From: Mesorhizobium sp. B2-3-12
Lineage (GTDB): Bacteria > Pseudomonadota > Alphaproteobacteria > Rhizobiales > Rhizobiaceae
NCBI RefSeq assembly: GCF_006442205.1
Contig: NZ_VFVR01000002.1
Location: 930,001 to 994,000, forward strand
Reading direction: 5' to 3'
Length of the DNA stretch: 64,000 nt
Shown here: positions 57,366-64,000 of the stretch, piece by piece
Layout of the letters: every line of letters begins with the position of its first letter
How positions within the stretch are numbered: the first letter of the stretch is position 1
The notes under the pieces: generated by a model
What the model was told of the DNA's origin: nothing
Database searches by the model: none
The model's input: only the letters and a program-made list of their open reading frames with translations
Program-made: the position numbers and the translations under genes

Positions 57366-58163
57366 TCAATCGGCGTCGATGGCGGTGGCGATGCGGGCGA
57401 TGGCCTGCTGATAGACGCTGGCGGAATTCCAGCCGGCGATCGCGCCCATATTCGACTGCGCGCTTGCACCAGCCCGCCAGCCGTGGCCCTTGAGGAAGTT
57501 GGCGGTGGAGGCCAACGCGGTGGCCTTGTCGCGCAGGTTTCCGCTGCCGACGGCATACTTCAGGACATTTCCGGGCAGGAACTGCGTGTGGCCGATCTCG
57601 CCATGCATGGCGCCGACCGACGAGGAGCTCAACGCGCCGCGATCGACCAGCTTCAGGGCCGCGATGGCATGCGGGTGAAAGTAATCCGGACGGCGGCAAT
57701 CATAGGCAAGCGTCACAATGGCGGAGACCGTGTTCTGGTTGCCCATCGAGGCGCCGAAACCGGTCTCCATGCCCCAGATGGCAAGCAGCACGCCCGGCGA
57801 CACGCCGTAATTGTTTTCGATCTGGTTGAACAGCGCCGCGTTCGACTTCTTCAGCGAACGGCCCTTGGAAATGATCGCGGATCCGCCACGGCGCTTCATG
57901 AAATCGTCCACCGAGCCGCTGAAGGCCTTGTGGATGGCGCGGTCGGCGGCGATCGTCCTTGTTGCGTAGGTCGCTCCGGCCAGGGCGGCCAGACCCCTCG
58001 ACCCGACGCCTTCGGACTTGGCCTCCCCGGCGAAATCCTGCTTCCAAGCATCGAAGCCGGCGCCGGTCTTGCCGCAGCTGGCCGCCGCCTGCGCGCCCGT
58101 TGCAAGCGCAAGCACCGCCACCAACGCGGCCGCTAAAGTTCTACCCTTGGCAAGAAATGCCAT
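57366..58163 (-). CDS. Lytic murein transglycosylase, MltB-like
   Basis: This 265-residue protein has a signal peptide (residues 1-27) and a SLT-2/MltB-type lysozyme domain. The catalytic glutamate is E133 in W-G-M-E-T-G-F-G. G-A-M-H-G-E-I-G-H-T-Q-F-L-P-G and the C-terminal N-F-L-K-G-H-G-W-R are the other family features. It has no lipobox, so it should be periplasmic, cleaving peptidoglycan. It is divergent from the zinc metallopeptidase gene. Confidence 0.92.
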   Translation of the reverse strand: MAFLAKGRTLAAALVAVLALATGAQAAASCGKTGAGFDAWKQDFAGEAKSEGVGSRGLAALAGATYATRTIAADRAIHKAFSGSVDDFMKRRGGSAIISKGRSLKKSNAALFNQIENNYGVSPGVLLAIWGMETGFGASMGNQNTVSAIVTLAYDCRRPDYFHPHAIAALKLVDRGALSSSSVGAMHGEIGHTQFLPGNVLKYAVGSGNLRDKATALASTANFLKGHGWRAGASAQSNMGAIAGWNSASVYQQAIARIATAIDAD

Positions 58164-58453
58164 GTTGTTCTCCTGGTTGCCTGAATCACGTCCCGGCGGC
58201 GAATTTGCCAGCGAAACGCGTTCTTGTCACTGTCTGAGCCGCCATGCTGGCGAATGCCGTGGAATTTGCTTACGATCAAGTGATTATTGTGGCGAGGGCC
58301 AGGCATGGAAGACGTTGCCGCGGTCATGGACCACGGCGGCAAGCGCCTGGACCAGCGAAGCGAAATAGTCTCGATAGAGTGCGGAACGCCGGCTGGTGGT
58401 CCGCGTTTGGGCACGGGCCGCCTCCTATGCCCTCCCGATGAATTGAGACCGAG

Positions 58454-59551
58454 ATGAAACTTTTCGACTGCCCGCATTGCGGCCACCGCCTCTATTTCGA
58501 GAACGCCCAGTGCCTGAACTGCAGGAGCCTCGTGCTCTATGACGCAGAGGGCGCGCGCTTTGTCCTGTCCGGTGTCGACGGCGCCATCCAGTGCACCAAC
58601 GCCGATGAATGCGCCTGCAACTGGATGGCCGAACCGGGACAGGTCTTCTGCCGTGCCTGCGTGCTGAACCAGCTGATCCCCGATCTTTCCGTCGACGGCA
58701 ACCGCCGCCGCTGGATCCGCGTCGAGGCGGCGAAGAAGCGCGCCATCTATTCGCTGCTCGCCTTCGGCCTGCCGGTCGCGCCCAAGCAGAGCCCGACGGA
58801 CGAGATCGGGCTGGCCTTCGACTTCCTCGCCGATCCGATCGGCGGCGGCCCGGGCGGCGAACGCATCCTCACCGGTCACGACAACGGCCTGATCACGCTC
58901 AATGTCGCCGAGGCCGATTCAGCCGAGCGCGAAAAACGGCGCGTCGAGATGGGCGAGAACTACCGCACGCTGCTCGGCCATTTCCGCCACGAACTCGGCC
59001 ATTATTACTGGGACCGCCTGATCCGCGACGACCCGCAACGGCTGGAAGCGTTTCGCGCCCTGTTCGGCGACGAACGCGCCGATTACGAACAGGCGCTGAA
59101 GGCATACTATGCCAATGGCGCCGCGCCCGACTGGCAGCAAACCCACATCTCGGCCTACGCCACCTCGCATCCCTGGGAGGATTGGGCCGAGACCTGGGCC
59201 CATCATCTGCATATCACCGACACGCTGGAGATGGTCCATGCGCTGAACTTCCCGCTCGGCCGGCTGGAGACGGTGGAGGCCAATGAATTGCCGCGCGGCG
59301 ACACTGGCGGAGAACCGCAGGCAGCGCCCTCGGAACCCGCGAACACGCCCGAGCCCTTCGACCGGATCCTCGTTCGCTGGCTGGTGCTGTCGGAAGCCTC
59401 CAATTCGATAAACCGCTGCATGGGCCTGCCCGACCTCTACCCCTTCGTCATTTCGGACGTGACGGCGCAGAAACTGGCCTTCGTACACGACCTTTTGACC
59501 GGTTTGCCCAAGGACGCGGGAACAAATCCTGAGTTGGCCCGCGCATTTTAG
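58454..59551 (+). CDS. Zinc-ribbon/zincin putative metallopeptidase
   Basis: This 365-residue protein has an N-terminal zinc ribbon (C-P-H-C-G at residues 6-10 and C-L-N-C at 20-23), a second cysteine set at about 47-69, and a zincin active site H-E-L-G-H at residues 179-183. The later segment H-P-W-E-D-W-A-E-T-W-A-H-H at about 238-250 is likely the downstream metal-binding region. It has no signal peptide, so is probably cytosolic. It matches the putative zinc-binding metallopeptidase family of unknown substrate. The upstream 290 bases (58164-58453) have no gene. Confidence 0.85.
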   Translation: MKLFDCPHCGHRLYFENAQCLNCRSLVLYDAEGARFVLSGVDGAIQCTNADECACNWMAEPGQVFCRACVLNQLIPDLSVDGNRRRWIRVEAAKKRAIYSLLAFGLPVAPKQSPTDEIGLAFDFLADPIGGGPGGERILTGHDNGLITLNVAEADSAEREKRRVEMGENYRTLLGHFRHELGHYYWDRLIRDDPQRLEAFRALFGDERADYEQALKAYYANGAAPDWQQTHISAYATSHPWEDWAETWAHHLHITDTLEMVHALNFPLGRLETVEANELPRGDTGGEPQAAPSEPANTPEPFDRILVRWLVLSEASNSINRCMGLPDLYPFVISDVTAQKLAFVHDLLTGLPKDAGTNPELARAF

Positions 59552-59613
59552 CCGGAACGCATGCGCCGCTGCCCCGTTGTCACCGCCGAGGGACTGTGAA
59601 ACGGAGAGAACCC

Positions 59614-60219
59614 ATGAAATCCTTATTGTTACCCGCAATAGCCGGGATGCTGACCGCAATGTCGGGCGCCGCGCTGGCCGATACCGCGGTCTCGGCAGTC
59701 ACCGATCTCAACGTGCGCGCCGGTCCCGGCCCGCAATATCCTGTCATCGGCGTGCTCGCCGCGGGCCAGTCGGCGACGCTCAATGGCTGCATCGAAAACA
59801 GCAAATGGTGCACGATCGCCGAAGCCGGCGGCCAGGGCTGGGTCTATTCCGACTATGTCACGGCCGATTTCAGCGGCAGCCGGGTGGTGCTGACGCAGCG
59901 ACCGCACGGCTCCAGCGTTGCCGTCGTCTCGCCACCGGAAGACATCGGCAACTACTCCACCGACTATACAGGAGCGATCATCGCCAGCGATCCGGTGGTT
60001 GGCGATTTTCCGGCACCGCCAGCTGAAGTGCGGACCTATGTCGACACCCATCGCCTCGACCCCGTCTATCTCGACGGCGAGGTGGTCACCGGCGCGACCT
60101 TGCCAGACACGGTCGAGCTGCGCGAAATTCCTGACTACAACTACCGCTACGTCTATGTGAACGGCCAGCGGGCGCTGATCGATCCGCAGACGCGGCGCAT
60201 CATGTACGTGGTGCGTTGA
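59614..60219 (+). CDS. SH3-DUF1236 secreted protein
   Basis: This 201-residue protein has a signal peptide (residues 1-23), a bacterial SH3 domain at about 25-90 with L-N-V-R-A-G-P-G-P-Q-Y-P-V-I-G, and a C-terminal DUF1236 region (about 140-201) with P-V-Y-L-D-G-E-V-V-T-G-A-T-L-P and Y-V-Y-V-N-G-Q-R-A-L-I-D. It is probably a periplasmic cell-wall or envelope protein. GGAGAG precedes ATG 59614 by six bases. Confidence 0.88.
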   Translation: MKSLLLPAIAGMLTAMSGAALADTAVSAVTDLNVRAGPGPQYPVIGVLAAGQSATLNGCIENSKWCTIAEAGGQGWVYSDYVTADFSGSRVVLTQRPHGSSVAVVSPPEDIGNYSTDYTGAIIASDPVVGDFPAPPAEVRTYVDTHRLDPVYLDGEVVTGATLPDTVELREIPDYNYRYVYVNGQRALIDPQTRRIMYVVR

Positions 60220-60602
60220 ACGCAAGGCCGGCGGCCGCTGTCGCGGCCGCCGGCGATTTTCACGATCGGACGTGCCGTATCCGCAGGTCAGGGCCTGGGT
60301 TCCGCTGGGTCAGGCGGTCTGATCACGGTGCCAGGAGCGGCCTGCCCGGGCCGTTGCCTTGACTCTCGCGCCGATTTCCTGTCTACAGCCCAGCAATTCC
60401 GCGACGAGTATCCCTCCGAGCAAGCCGACCAGGACGCCGAAGCCTCTTCGAGGCCGAGTGCTGTAAACAGATCCTGGAGGCCAACACCCGGCAGCGCTGT
60501 GCGCCCCCGGGTGCTTTTTGGTTTTGGGCTTTTGCTTGCTTGGAGACTGGGCGCGAACGCATTACCTCTCGGATCGAATGAACCGGGATCGAAGGAAGCA
60601 AG
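60220..60602. other. 383-base region upstream of ffh
   Basis: No protein gene is supported. It holds a terminator-like hairpin at 60485-60520 and the ffh promoter beyond it. On the minus strand around 60390-60440 there is a hydrophobic stretch (G-V-L-V-G-L-L-G-G-I-L-V-A-E) without a convincing start, so it is not called. Confidence 0.4.
60485..60520 (+). terminator. Rho-independent terminator-like hairpin upstream of ffh
   Basis: CACCCGG (60485-60491) pairs with CCGGGTG (60507-60513) around a 15-base loop, followed by CTTTTTGGTTTTGG. No plus-strand gene is seen to end here, so it may end an untranslated leader or small RNA. Confidence 0.5.
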
Positions 60603-62213
60603 ATGTTTGAATCGCTGCAGGAGCGCCTTGGCTCCATCCTGAACGGCCTGACCGGCCGCGGCGCGCTTTCCGAGGCGGATGTCTCGGCGGCGCTGCGCGA
60701 GGTGCGCCGTGCGCTGCTCGAGGCCGACGTGGCGCTGGAAGTGGTGCGCTCCTTCACCGACAAGGTGCGCGAGAAGGCCGTCGGCGCCGCCGTGCTGAAG
60801 TCGATCAAGCCGGGACAGATGGTCGTCAAGATCGTCCATGACGAGCTGGTCGACATGCTGGGCGCCGAGGGCGTCGCCGTCGACCTCAACGCGCCGGCGC
60901 CGGTCGTCGTCATGATGGTCGGCCTGCAGGGCTCCGGCAAGACCACCACTTCGGCCAAGATCGCCAAGCGGCTGACCGAGCGTCAGAACAAGAAAGTCCT
61001 GATGGCCTCGCTCGACACGCGGCGTCCCGCCGCGCAGGAGCAGTTGCGCCAGCTCGGCGAGCAGGTCCAGGTCGCGACGCTGCCTGTTATCGCAGGCCAG
61101 AATCCGGTCGATATCGCCAAGCGCGCCGTGCAGGCGGCCAAGCTCGGCGGCCATGACGTGGTCATCCTCGACACCGCCGGCCGCACCCATATCGACGAGC
61201 CACTGATGGTCGAGATGGCCGACATCAAGAAGGTGTCGAGCCCGCACGAAATCCTGCTGGTCGCGGATTCGCTGACCGGCCAGGACGCCGTCAACCTGGC
61301 CAAGAGCTTCGACGAACGCGTCGGCATCACCGGCCTGGTGCTGACCCGCATGGACGGCGACGGCCGCGGCGGCGCCGCGCTGTCGATGCGCGCCGTCACC
61401 GGCAAGCCGATCAAGCTGATCGGCACCGGCGAAAAGATGGACGGGCTGGAGGAATTCCATCCCAAGCGCATCGCCGACCGCATTCTGGGGATGGGCGACA
61501 TCGTCTCGCTCGTCGAGAAGGCGGCGGAAAACATCGACGCCGAGCAGGCGGCGGCGATGGCCAAGAAGATGCAGTCGGGCAAGTTCGACCTGAACGACCT
61601 TGCCCAGCAGCTTCAGCAGATGTCGAAAATGGGTGGCATGGGCGGCATCATGGGCATGATGCCCGGCATGGGCAAGATGAAGGACCAGATGGCCGCCGCC
61701 GGCCTCGACGACAAGATGTTCGGCCGCCAGCTCGCCATCATCTCGTCGATGACCAAGGCCGAGCGCGCCAACCCCGACATGCTGAAACACTCGCGCAAGA
61801 AGCGCATCGCCGCCGGTTCCGGCACCGACGCCGCCGAGATCAACAAGCTCTTGAAGATGCATCGCGGCATGGCCGACATGATGAAGGCGATGGGCGGCAA
61901 GGGCAAAGGCGGCGGCCTAATGCGCGGCATGATGGGCGGCCTCGCTTCCAAGATGGGCCTTGGTGGTTTGGGGGGCGGCATGATGCCTGGCGGCATGGGC
62001 GGCATGATGGGCGGCGGCATGCCGGACCTGTCGAAGATGGATCCCAAGCAGCTCGAAGCCCTGCAGAAGCAGGCGCAGGCCGCCGGCCTCGGCGGCATGA
62101 AGGGTCTGCCCGCCCCCGGCGGCGGCCTGCCCGGGCTGCCCGGCGGCATGAAACTACCGGGGCTTCCCGGCCTGGGTGGCGGCGGACTACCCGGCCTTGG
62201 CAAGAAGAAGTGA
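60603..62213 (+). CDS. ffh: Signal recognition particle protein Ffh
   Basis: This 536-residue protein is SRP54/Ffh, which binds signal sequences and 4.5S RNA and targets ribosomes to FtsY. The N domain is at about 1-90. The GTPase has G-L-Q-G-S-G-K-T-T-T at residues 107-116, D-T-R-R-P-A-A-Q-E-Q-L, D-T-A-G-R and T-R-M-D-G-D-G-R-G-G. The M domain from about 300 is very Met- and Gly-rich and long, ending in a Gly/Leu/Pro tail. GAAGGA precedes ATG 60603. It heads a set with chorismate mutase and rpsP. Confidence 0.97.
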   Translation: MFESLQERLGSILNGLTGRGALSEADVSAALREVRRALLEADVALEVVRSFTDKVREKAVGAAVLKSIKPGQMVVKIVHDELVDMLGAEGVAVDLNAPAPVVVMMVGLQGSGKTTTSAKIAKRLTERQNKKVLMASLDTRRPAAQEQLRQLGEQVQVATLPVIAGQNPVDIAKRAVQAAKLGGHDVVILDTAGRTHIDEPLMVEMADIKKVSSPHEILLVADSLTGQDAVNLAKSFDERVGITGLVLTRMDGDGRGGAALSMRAVTGKPIKLIGTGEKMDGLEEFHPKRIADRILGMGDIVSLVEKAAENIDAEQAAAMAKKMQSGKFDLNDLAQQLQQMSKMGGMGGIMGMMPGMGKMKDQMAAAGLDDKMFGRQLAIISSMTKAERANPDMLKHSRKKRIAAGSGTDAAEINKLLKMHRGMADMMKAMGGKGKGGGLMRGMMGGLASKMGLGGLGGGMMPGGMGGMMGGGMPDLSKMDPKQLEALQKQAQAAGLGGMKGLPAPGGGLPGLPGGMKLPGLPGLGGGGLPGLGKKK

Positions 62214-62221
62214 GACTGCGG

Positions 62222-62548
62222 ATGAACGAAGAAAAGGACATGGCCGACGCCCGCATCATCCTGGCTGGCTACCGTGCATCGATCGACAACATCGATGCCG
62301 CCCTCATCCATATGCTGGCCGAGCGCTTCCGCTGCACCAAGGCGGTCGGCGTGCTCAAGGCCGAGCATGGCCTGCCGCCGGCCGATCCGGCGCGCGAGCA
62401 GCAGCAGATCGCCCGTCTTCGCCAGCTGGCGCATGACGCGCATCTCGACCCGGATTTCGCGGAGAAATTCCTCAACTTCGTCGTCCGCGAAGTGATCCGC
62501 CACCACGAACAGATCGCCGCAGCAAACGGCGTGATGAAAACCGGCTGA
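62222..62548 (+). CDS. Chorismate mutase (AroQ class)
   Basis: This 108-residue protein is a single-domain AroQ-type chorismate mutase. The conserved [19 protein letters not shown] segment at about 15-33, K-A-V-G-V-L-K and the A-x-E-x-Q-type helix residues fit the all-helical fold. It converts chorismate to prephenate. The start could be GTG 62210, ATG 62222 or ATG 62240. It follows ffh by 8 bases. Confidence 0.9.
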   Translation: MNEEKDMADARIILAGYRASIDNIDAALIHMLAERFRCTKAVGVLKAEHGLPPADPAREQQQIARLRQLAHDAHLDPDFAEKFLNFVVREVIRHHEQIAAANGVMKTG

Positions 62549-62597
62549 TTACCAGCCTCGATTAATCAACGAAATCAGAGCTTTTAGGAGAAAGAAA

Positions 62598-62996
62598 ATG
62601 GCACTGAAGATCAGACTGGCCCGTGCGGGCTCGAAGAAGCGTCCTTACTACCACGTCGTCGTCGCCGACGCCCGTTCGCCGCGCGACGGCCGGTTCATCG
62701 AGTCGCTCGGCTCGTGGAACCCGCTGCTGCCGAAGGACGGCGAGCGCGTCAAGGTCGACGCCGACCGCGTCAAGCATTGGCTGTCGCACGGCGCCCAGCC
62801 GACCGACCGCGTGCTGCGCTTCCTCGACGAGGCCGGCCTCGCCAAGCGCGACGCCCGCTCCAACCCGAAGAAGGCCGAGCCCGGCAAGAAGGCGCAGGAA
62901 CGCGCCTCGCTGCTGAAGAAGGCCCAGGAAGACGCCGCTGCCGCGGTTGCCGCCGCCGCTGCCGCACCGGCCGAGGAAGCCGCCACGGCGGAGTAA
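62598..62996 (+). CDS. rpsP: 30S ribosomal protein S16
   Basis: This 132-residue protein is S16, with the family start [18 protein letters not shown] and [12 protein letters not shown] near residue 33. An Ala/Lys/Glu-rich tail after about residue 85 makes it longer than E. coli S16, as in other Alphaproteobacteria. TTTTAGGAGA precedes ATG 62598. A terminator follows at 63024. The usual partners rimM and trmD are not next to it. Confidence 0.97.
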   Translation: MALKIRLARAGSKKRPYYHVVVADARSPRDGRFIESLGSWNPLLPKDGERVKVDADRVKHWLSHGAQPTDRVLRFLDEAGLAKRDARSNPKKAEPGKKAQERASLLKKAQEDAAAAVAAAAAAPAEEAATAE

Positions 62997-63023
62997 TCTC
63001 GCGTCGCATTCTTTGCGGAAACG

Positions 63024-63050
63024 AAACGGCGGGCCTGTGCCCGCCGTTTT
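63024..63050 (+). terminator. Rho-independent terminator after rpsP
   Basis: AAACGGCGGG (63024-63033) pairs with CCCGCCGTTT (63040-63049) around a CCTGTG loop, and T residues follow. It ends the ffh-chorismate mutase-rpsP transcript. Confidence 0.85.
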
Positions 63051-63123
63051 GCTGTTTGCATTTGTCGTCGACCTGCCCTTTGCTGTTTCCTTGGAAAGCT
63101 TCTGATCTCCGGCTGAGGATCCG

Positions 63124-63969
63124 ATGGACGAACGGGCTGTCACGCAGGAGATCCTATCCGGCGTCGTCGCCGGGACCCTGCTGCGATGCGCTGATGCCAC
63201 GACAGGTGTCGTTGTCTTGAGCGGATCGAGCGGCCGTGTCGATATTTCCCGCGCACGACTATTTGCCAGCGAGGGCGTCTCTGTCCTTGCCCTCCAGTGG
63301 TTCGGCGGCGAAGGCCAGGTTCCCGGCATATGTGAAATCCCCCTTGAGACGTTTTTCGCCGCGACCGGCCGCCTCGTTGGATTGGGATGCCGGCGCATCG
63401 TCTATGTCGGCACGTCCAAGGGCGCCGAGGCATCCTTGCTCGCGGCGGCACAAGACCCGCGCATCGATGCCGTGGTTGCGATCAGCCCGACATCGGTGGT
63501 CTGGGGAAACATCGGGCCGGGCCGCGACGGCGTCAGCTGGCCCGAGCGATCGTCATGGACTGTTGACGGTCGCCCTCTCCCCTTTGTTCCAACCGACCCG
63601 GATTGGAAGGCAAGCCATGTTGATGGTCTTGTGTCCTACCGAGGACTTTTCGAGCACTGCCTGACAAGGTTCAGGCAGGAAGCCGACAAGGCCGCCATTC
63701 CCGTCGAGGCACTTTCGGGGGAGATCGTGCTGGTCGCTGGCGGCGGCGACACGCTGTGGCCATCCCTGGAATTCGCCACGTCGATTGTCCGGCGTCGGCA
63801 AGATGCCGGAAAGGCCACGCGCCTCGTTTCGGCCCCCGACGCCGGCCACCGCATTCTCCTGCCTGGCGAAACCACCCCGCGCTCAAGCTCGCACGCGCAT
63901 GGCGGCAATGACCGCGCTGATGCCGCCCTGGGCCAGGAAGCCTGGCGATACATTCGGAACCTGCTGTAG
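63124..63969 (+). CDS. Alpha/beta hydrolase, BAAT/acyl-CoA thioester hydrolase C-terminal type
   Basis: This 281-residue protein has the alpha/beta hydrolase fold without the N-terminal domain of animal BAAT proteins. The nucleophile elbow reads V-G-T-S-K-G-A-E at about residues 97-104, preceded by R-R-I-V-Y. It also has A-V-V-A-I-S-P-T-S-V-V-W and G-E-I-V-L-V-A-G-G-G-D-T-L-W-P-S with the acid, and A-G-H-R-I-L-L-P near the C-terminus with the histidine. The substrate is not known. It is the last gene in the window and is preceded by the rpsP terminator; the final 31 bases have no feature. Confidence 0.82.
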   Translation: MDERAVTQEILSGVVAGTLLRCADATTGVVVLSGSSGRVDISRARLFASEGVSVLALQWFGGEGQVPGICEIPLETFFAATGRLVGLGCRRIVYVGTSKGAEASLLAAAQDPRIDAVVAISPTSVVWGNIGPGRDGVSWPERSSWTVDGRPLPFVPTDPDWKASHVDGLVSYRGLFEHCLTRFRQEADKAAIPVEALSGEIVLVAGGGDTLWPSLEFATSIVRRRQDAGKATRLVSAPDAGHRILLPGETTPRSSSHAHGGNDRADAALGQEAWRYIRNLL

Positions 63970-64000
63970 CGCGGCCCCCACCGGATGTCTCAAGCGGGCC

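Noticed and set aside
60380..60480. Small hydrophobic peptide frame on the minus strand (G-V-L-V-G-L-L-G-G)
   Set aside because: There is no start codon with a ribosome site and no known family.
60288..61862. 524-residue open frame antisense to ffh
   Set aside because: It is a codon shadow of a confident housekeeping gene.

Overview
The window reads as chromosomal DNA of an alphaproteobacterium of the order Rhizobiales, most like Mesorhizobium or a close relative. The evidence is high GC coding DNA, a GTTC-N7-GTTC LexA box, a ybhL-type leader before a Bax-inhibitor gene, families common in rhizobia (IalB, DUF2794, DUF1236, DUF1223, SapC) and several intergenic palindromes of rhizobial type. 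The genus is an inference from gene content; no 16S gene is present.

Region 1 (1-14190) is the accessory part. It opens inside a giant repetitive beta-helix surface protein of more than 3000 residues. This is followed on the same strand by three tandem tail-collar (Mdp-type) proteins, a W-x-x-W beta-propeller/lectin-like protein and a GNAT acetyltransferase, then a convergent DUF6916 gene and a SapC-family gene. No other phage gene is present. This looks like a cell-surface or extracellular assembly locus of unknown function and is the best candidate here for an undescribed system.

Region 2 (14216-18004) holds a PfpI/DJ-1 protein, tRNA-Gly(GCC), a ProX-type deacylase, a CnoX-like thioredoxin-TPR protein, a Lon-substrate-domain protein and a Trm112-like protein. 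Region 3 (18053-23887) is the SOS mutagenesis cassette imuA-imuB-dnaE2 under a LexA box. Region 4 (24026-29840) has a small zincin, then cytochrome c maturation genes ccmA-ccmB-ccmD-ccmG, from which ccmC is missing, divergent from acnA. A possible Irr-type iron box lies between ccmA and acnA.

Region 5 (29884-37604) has a ceramidase-family membrane protein, a DUF1223 protein and a complete polyamine-type uptake and oxidation operon: XRE-cupin regulator, binding protein, two permeases, ATPase and FAD amine oxidoreductase. Region 6 (37700-40130) has a candidate structured RNA with a strong terminator, DUF2794, a GNAT gene and the Bax inhibitor gene with its leader. Region 7 (40274-53026) is housekeeping and envelope genes: the ybbP-ybbA/tesA divergon, thpR, an LMW phosphatase, phhB, a DUF1232 protein, an IalB protein, a ClC channel, a DUF305 protein, a Met-rich periplasmic protein, rlmN with two coupled membrane proteins, and a LysE exporter.

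Region 8 (53115-63969) has an MHYT-GGDEF-EAL c-di-GMP enzyme, argG, a lytic transglycosylase, a zinc-ribbon/zincin protein, an SH3-DUF1236 protein, then ffh, chorismate mutase and rpsP, and an alpha/beta hydrolase. Starts were chosen by ribosome binding site, family length and operon overlap. Many long open frames on the opposite strand of the GC-rich genes are shadows and were left out.
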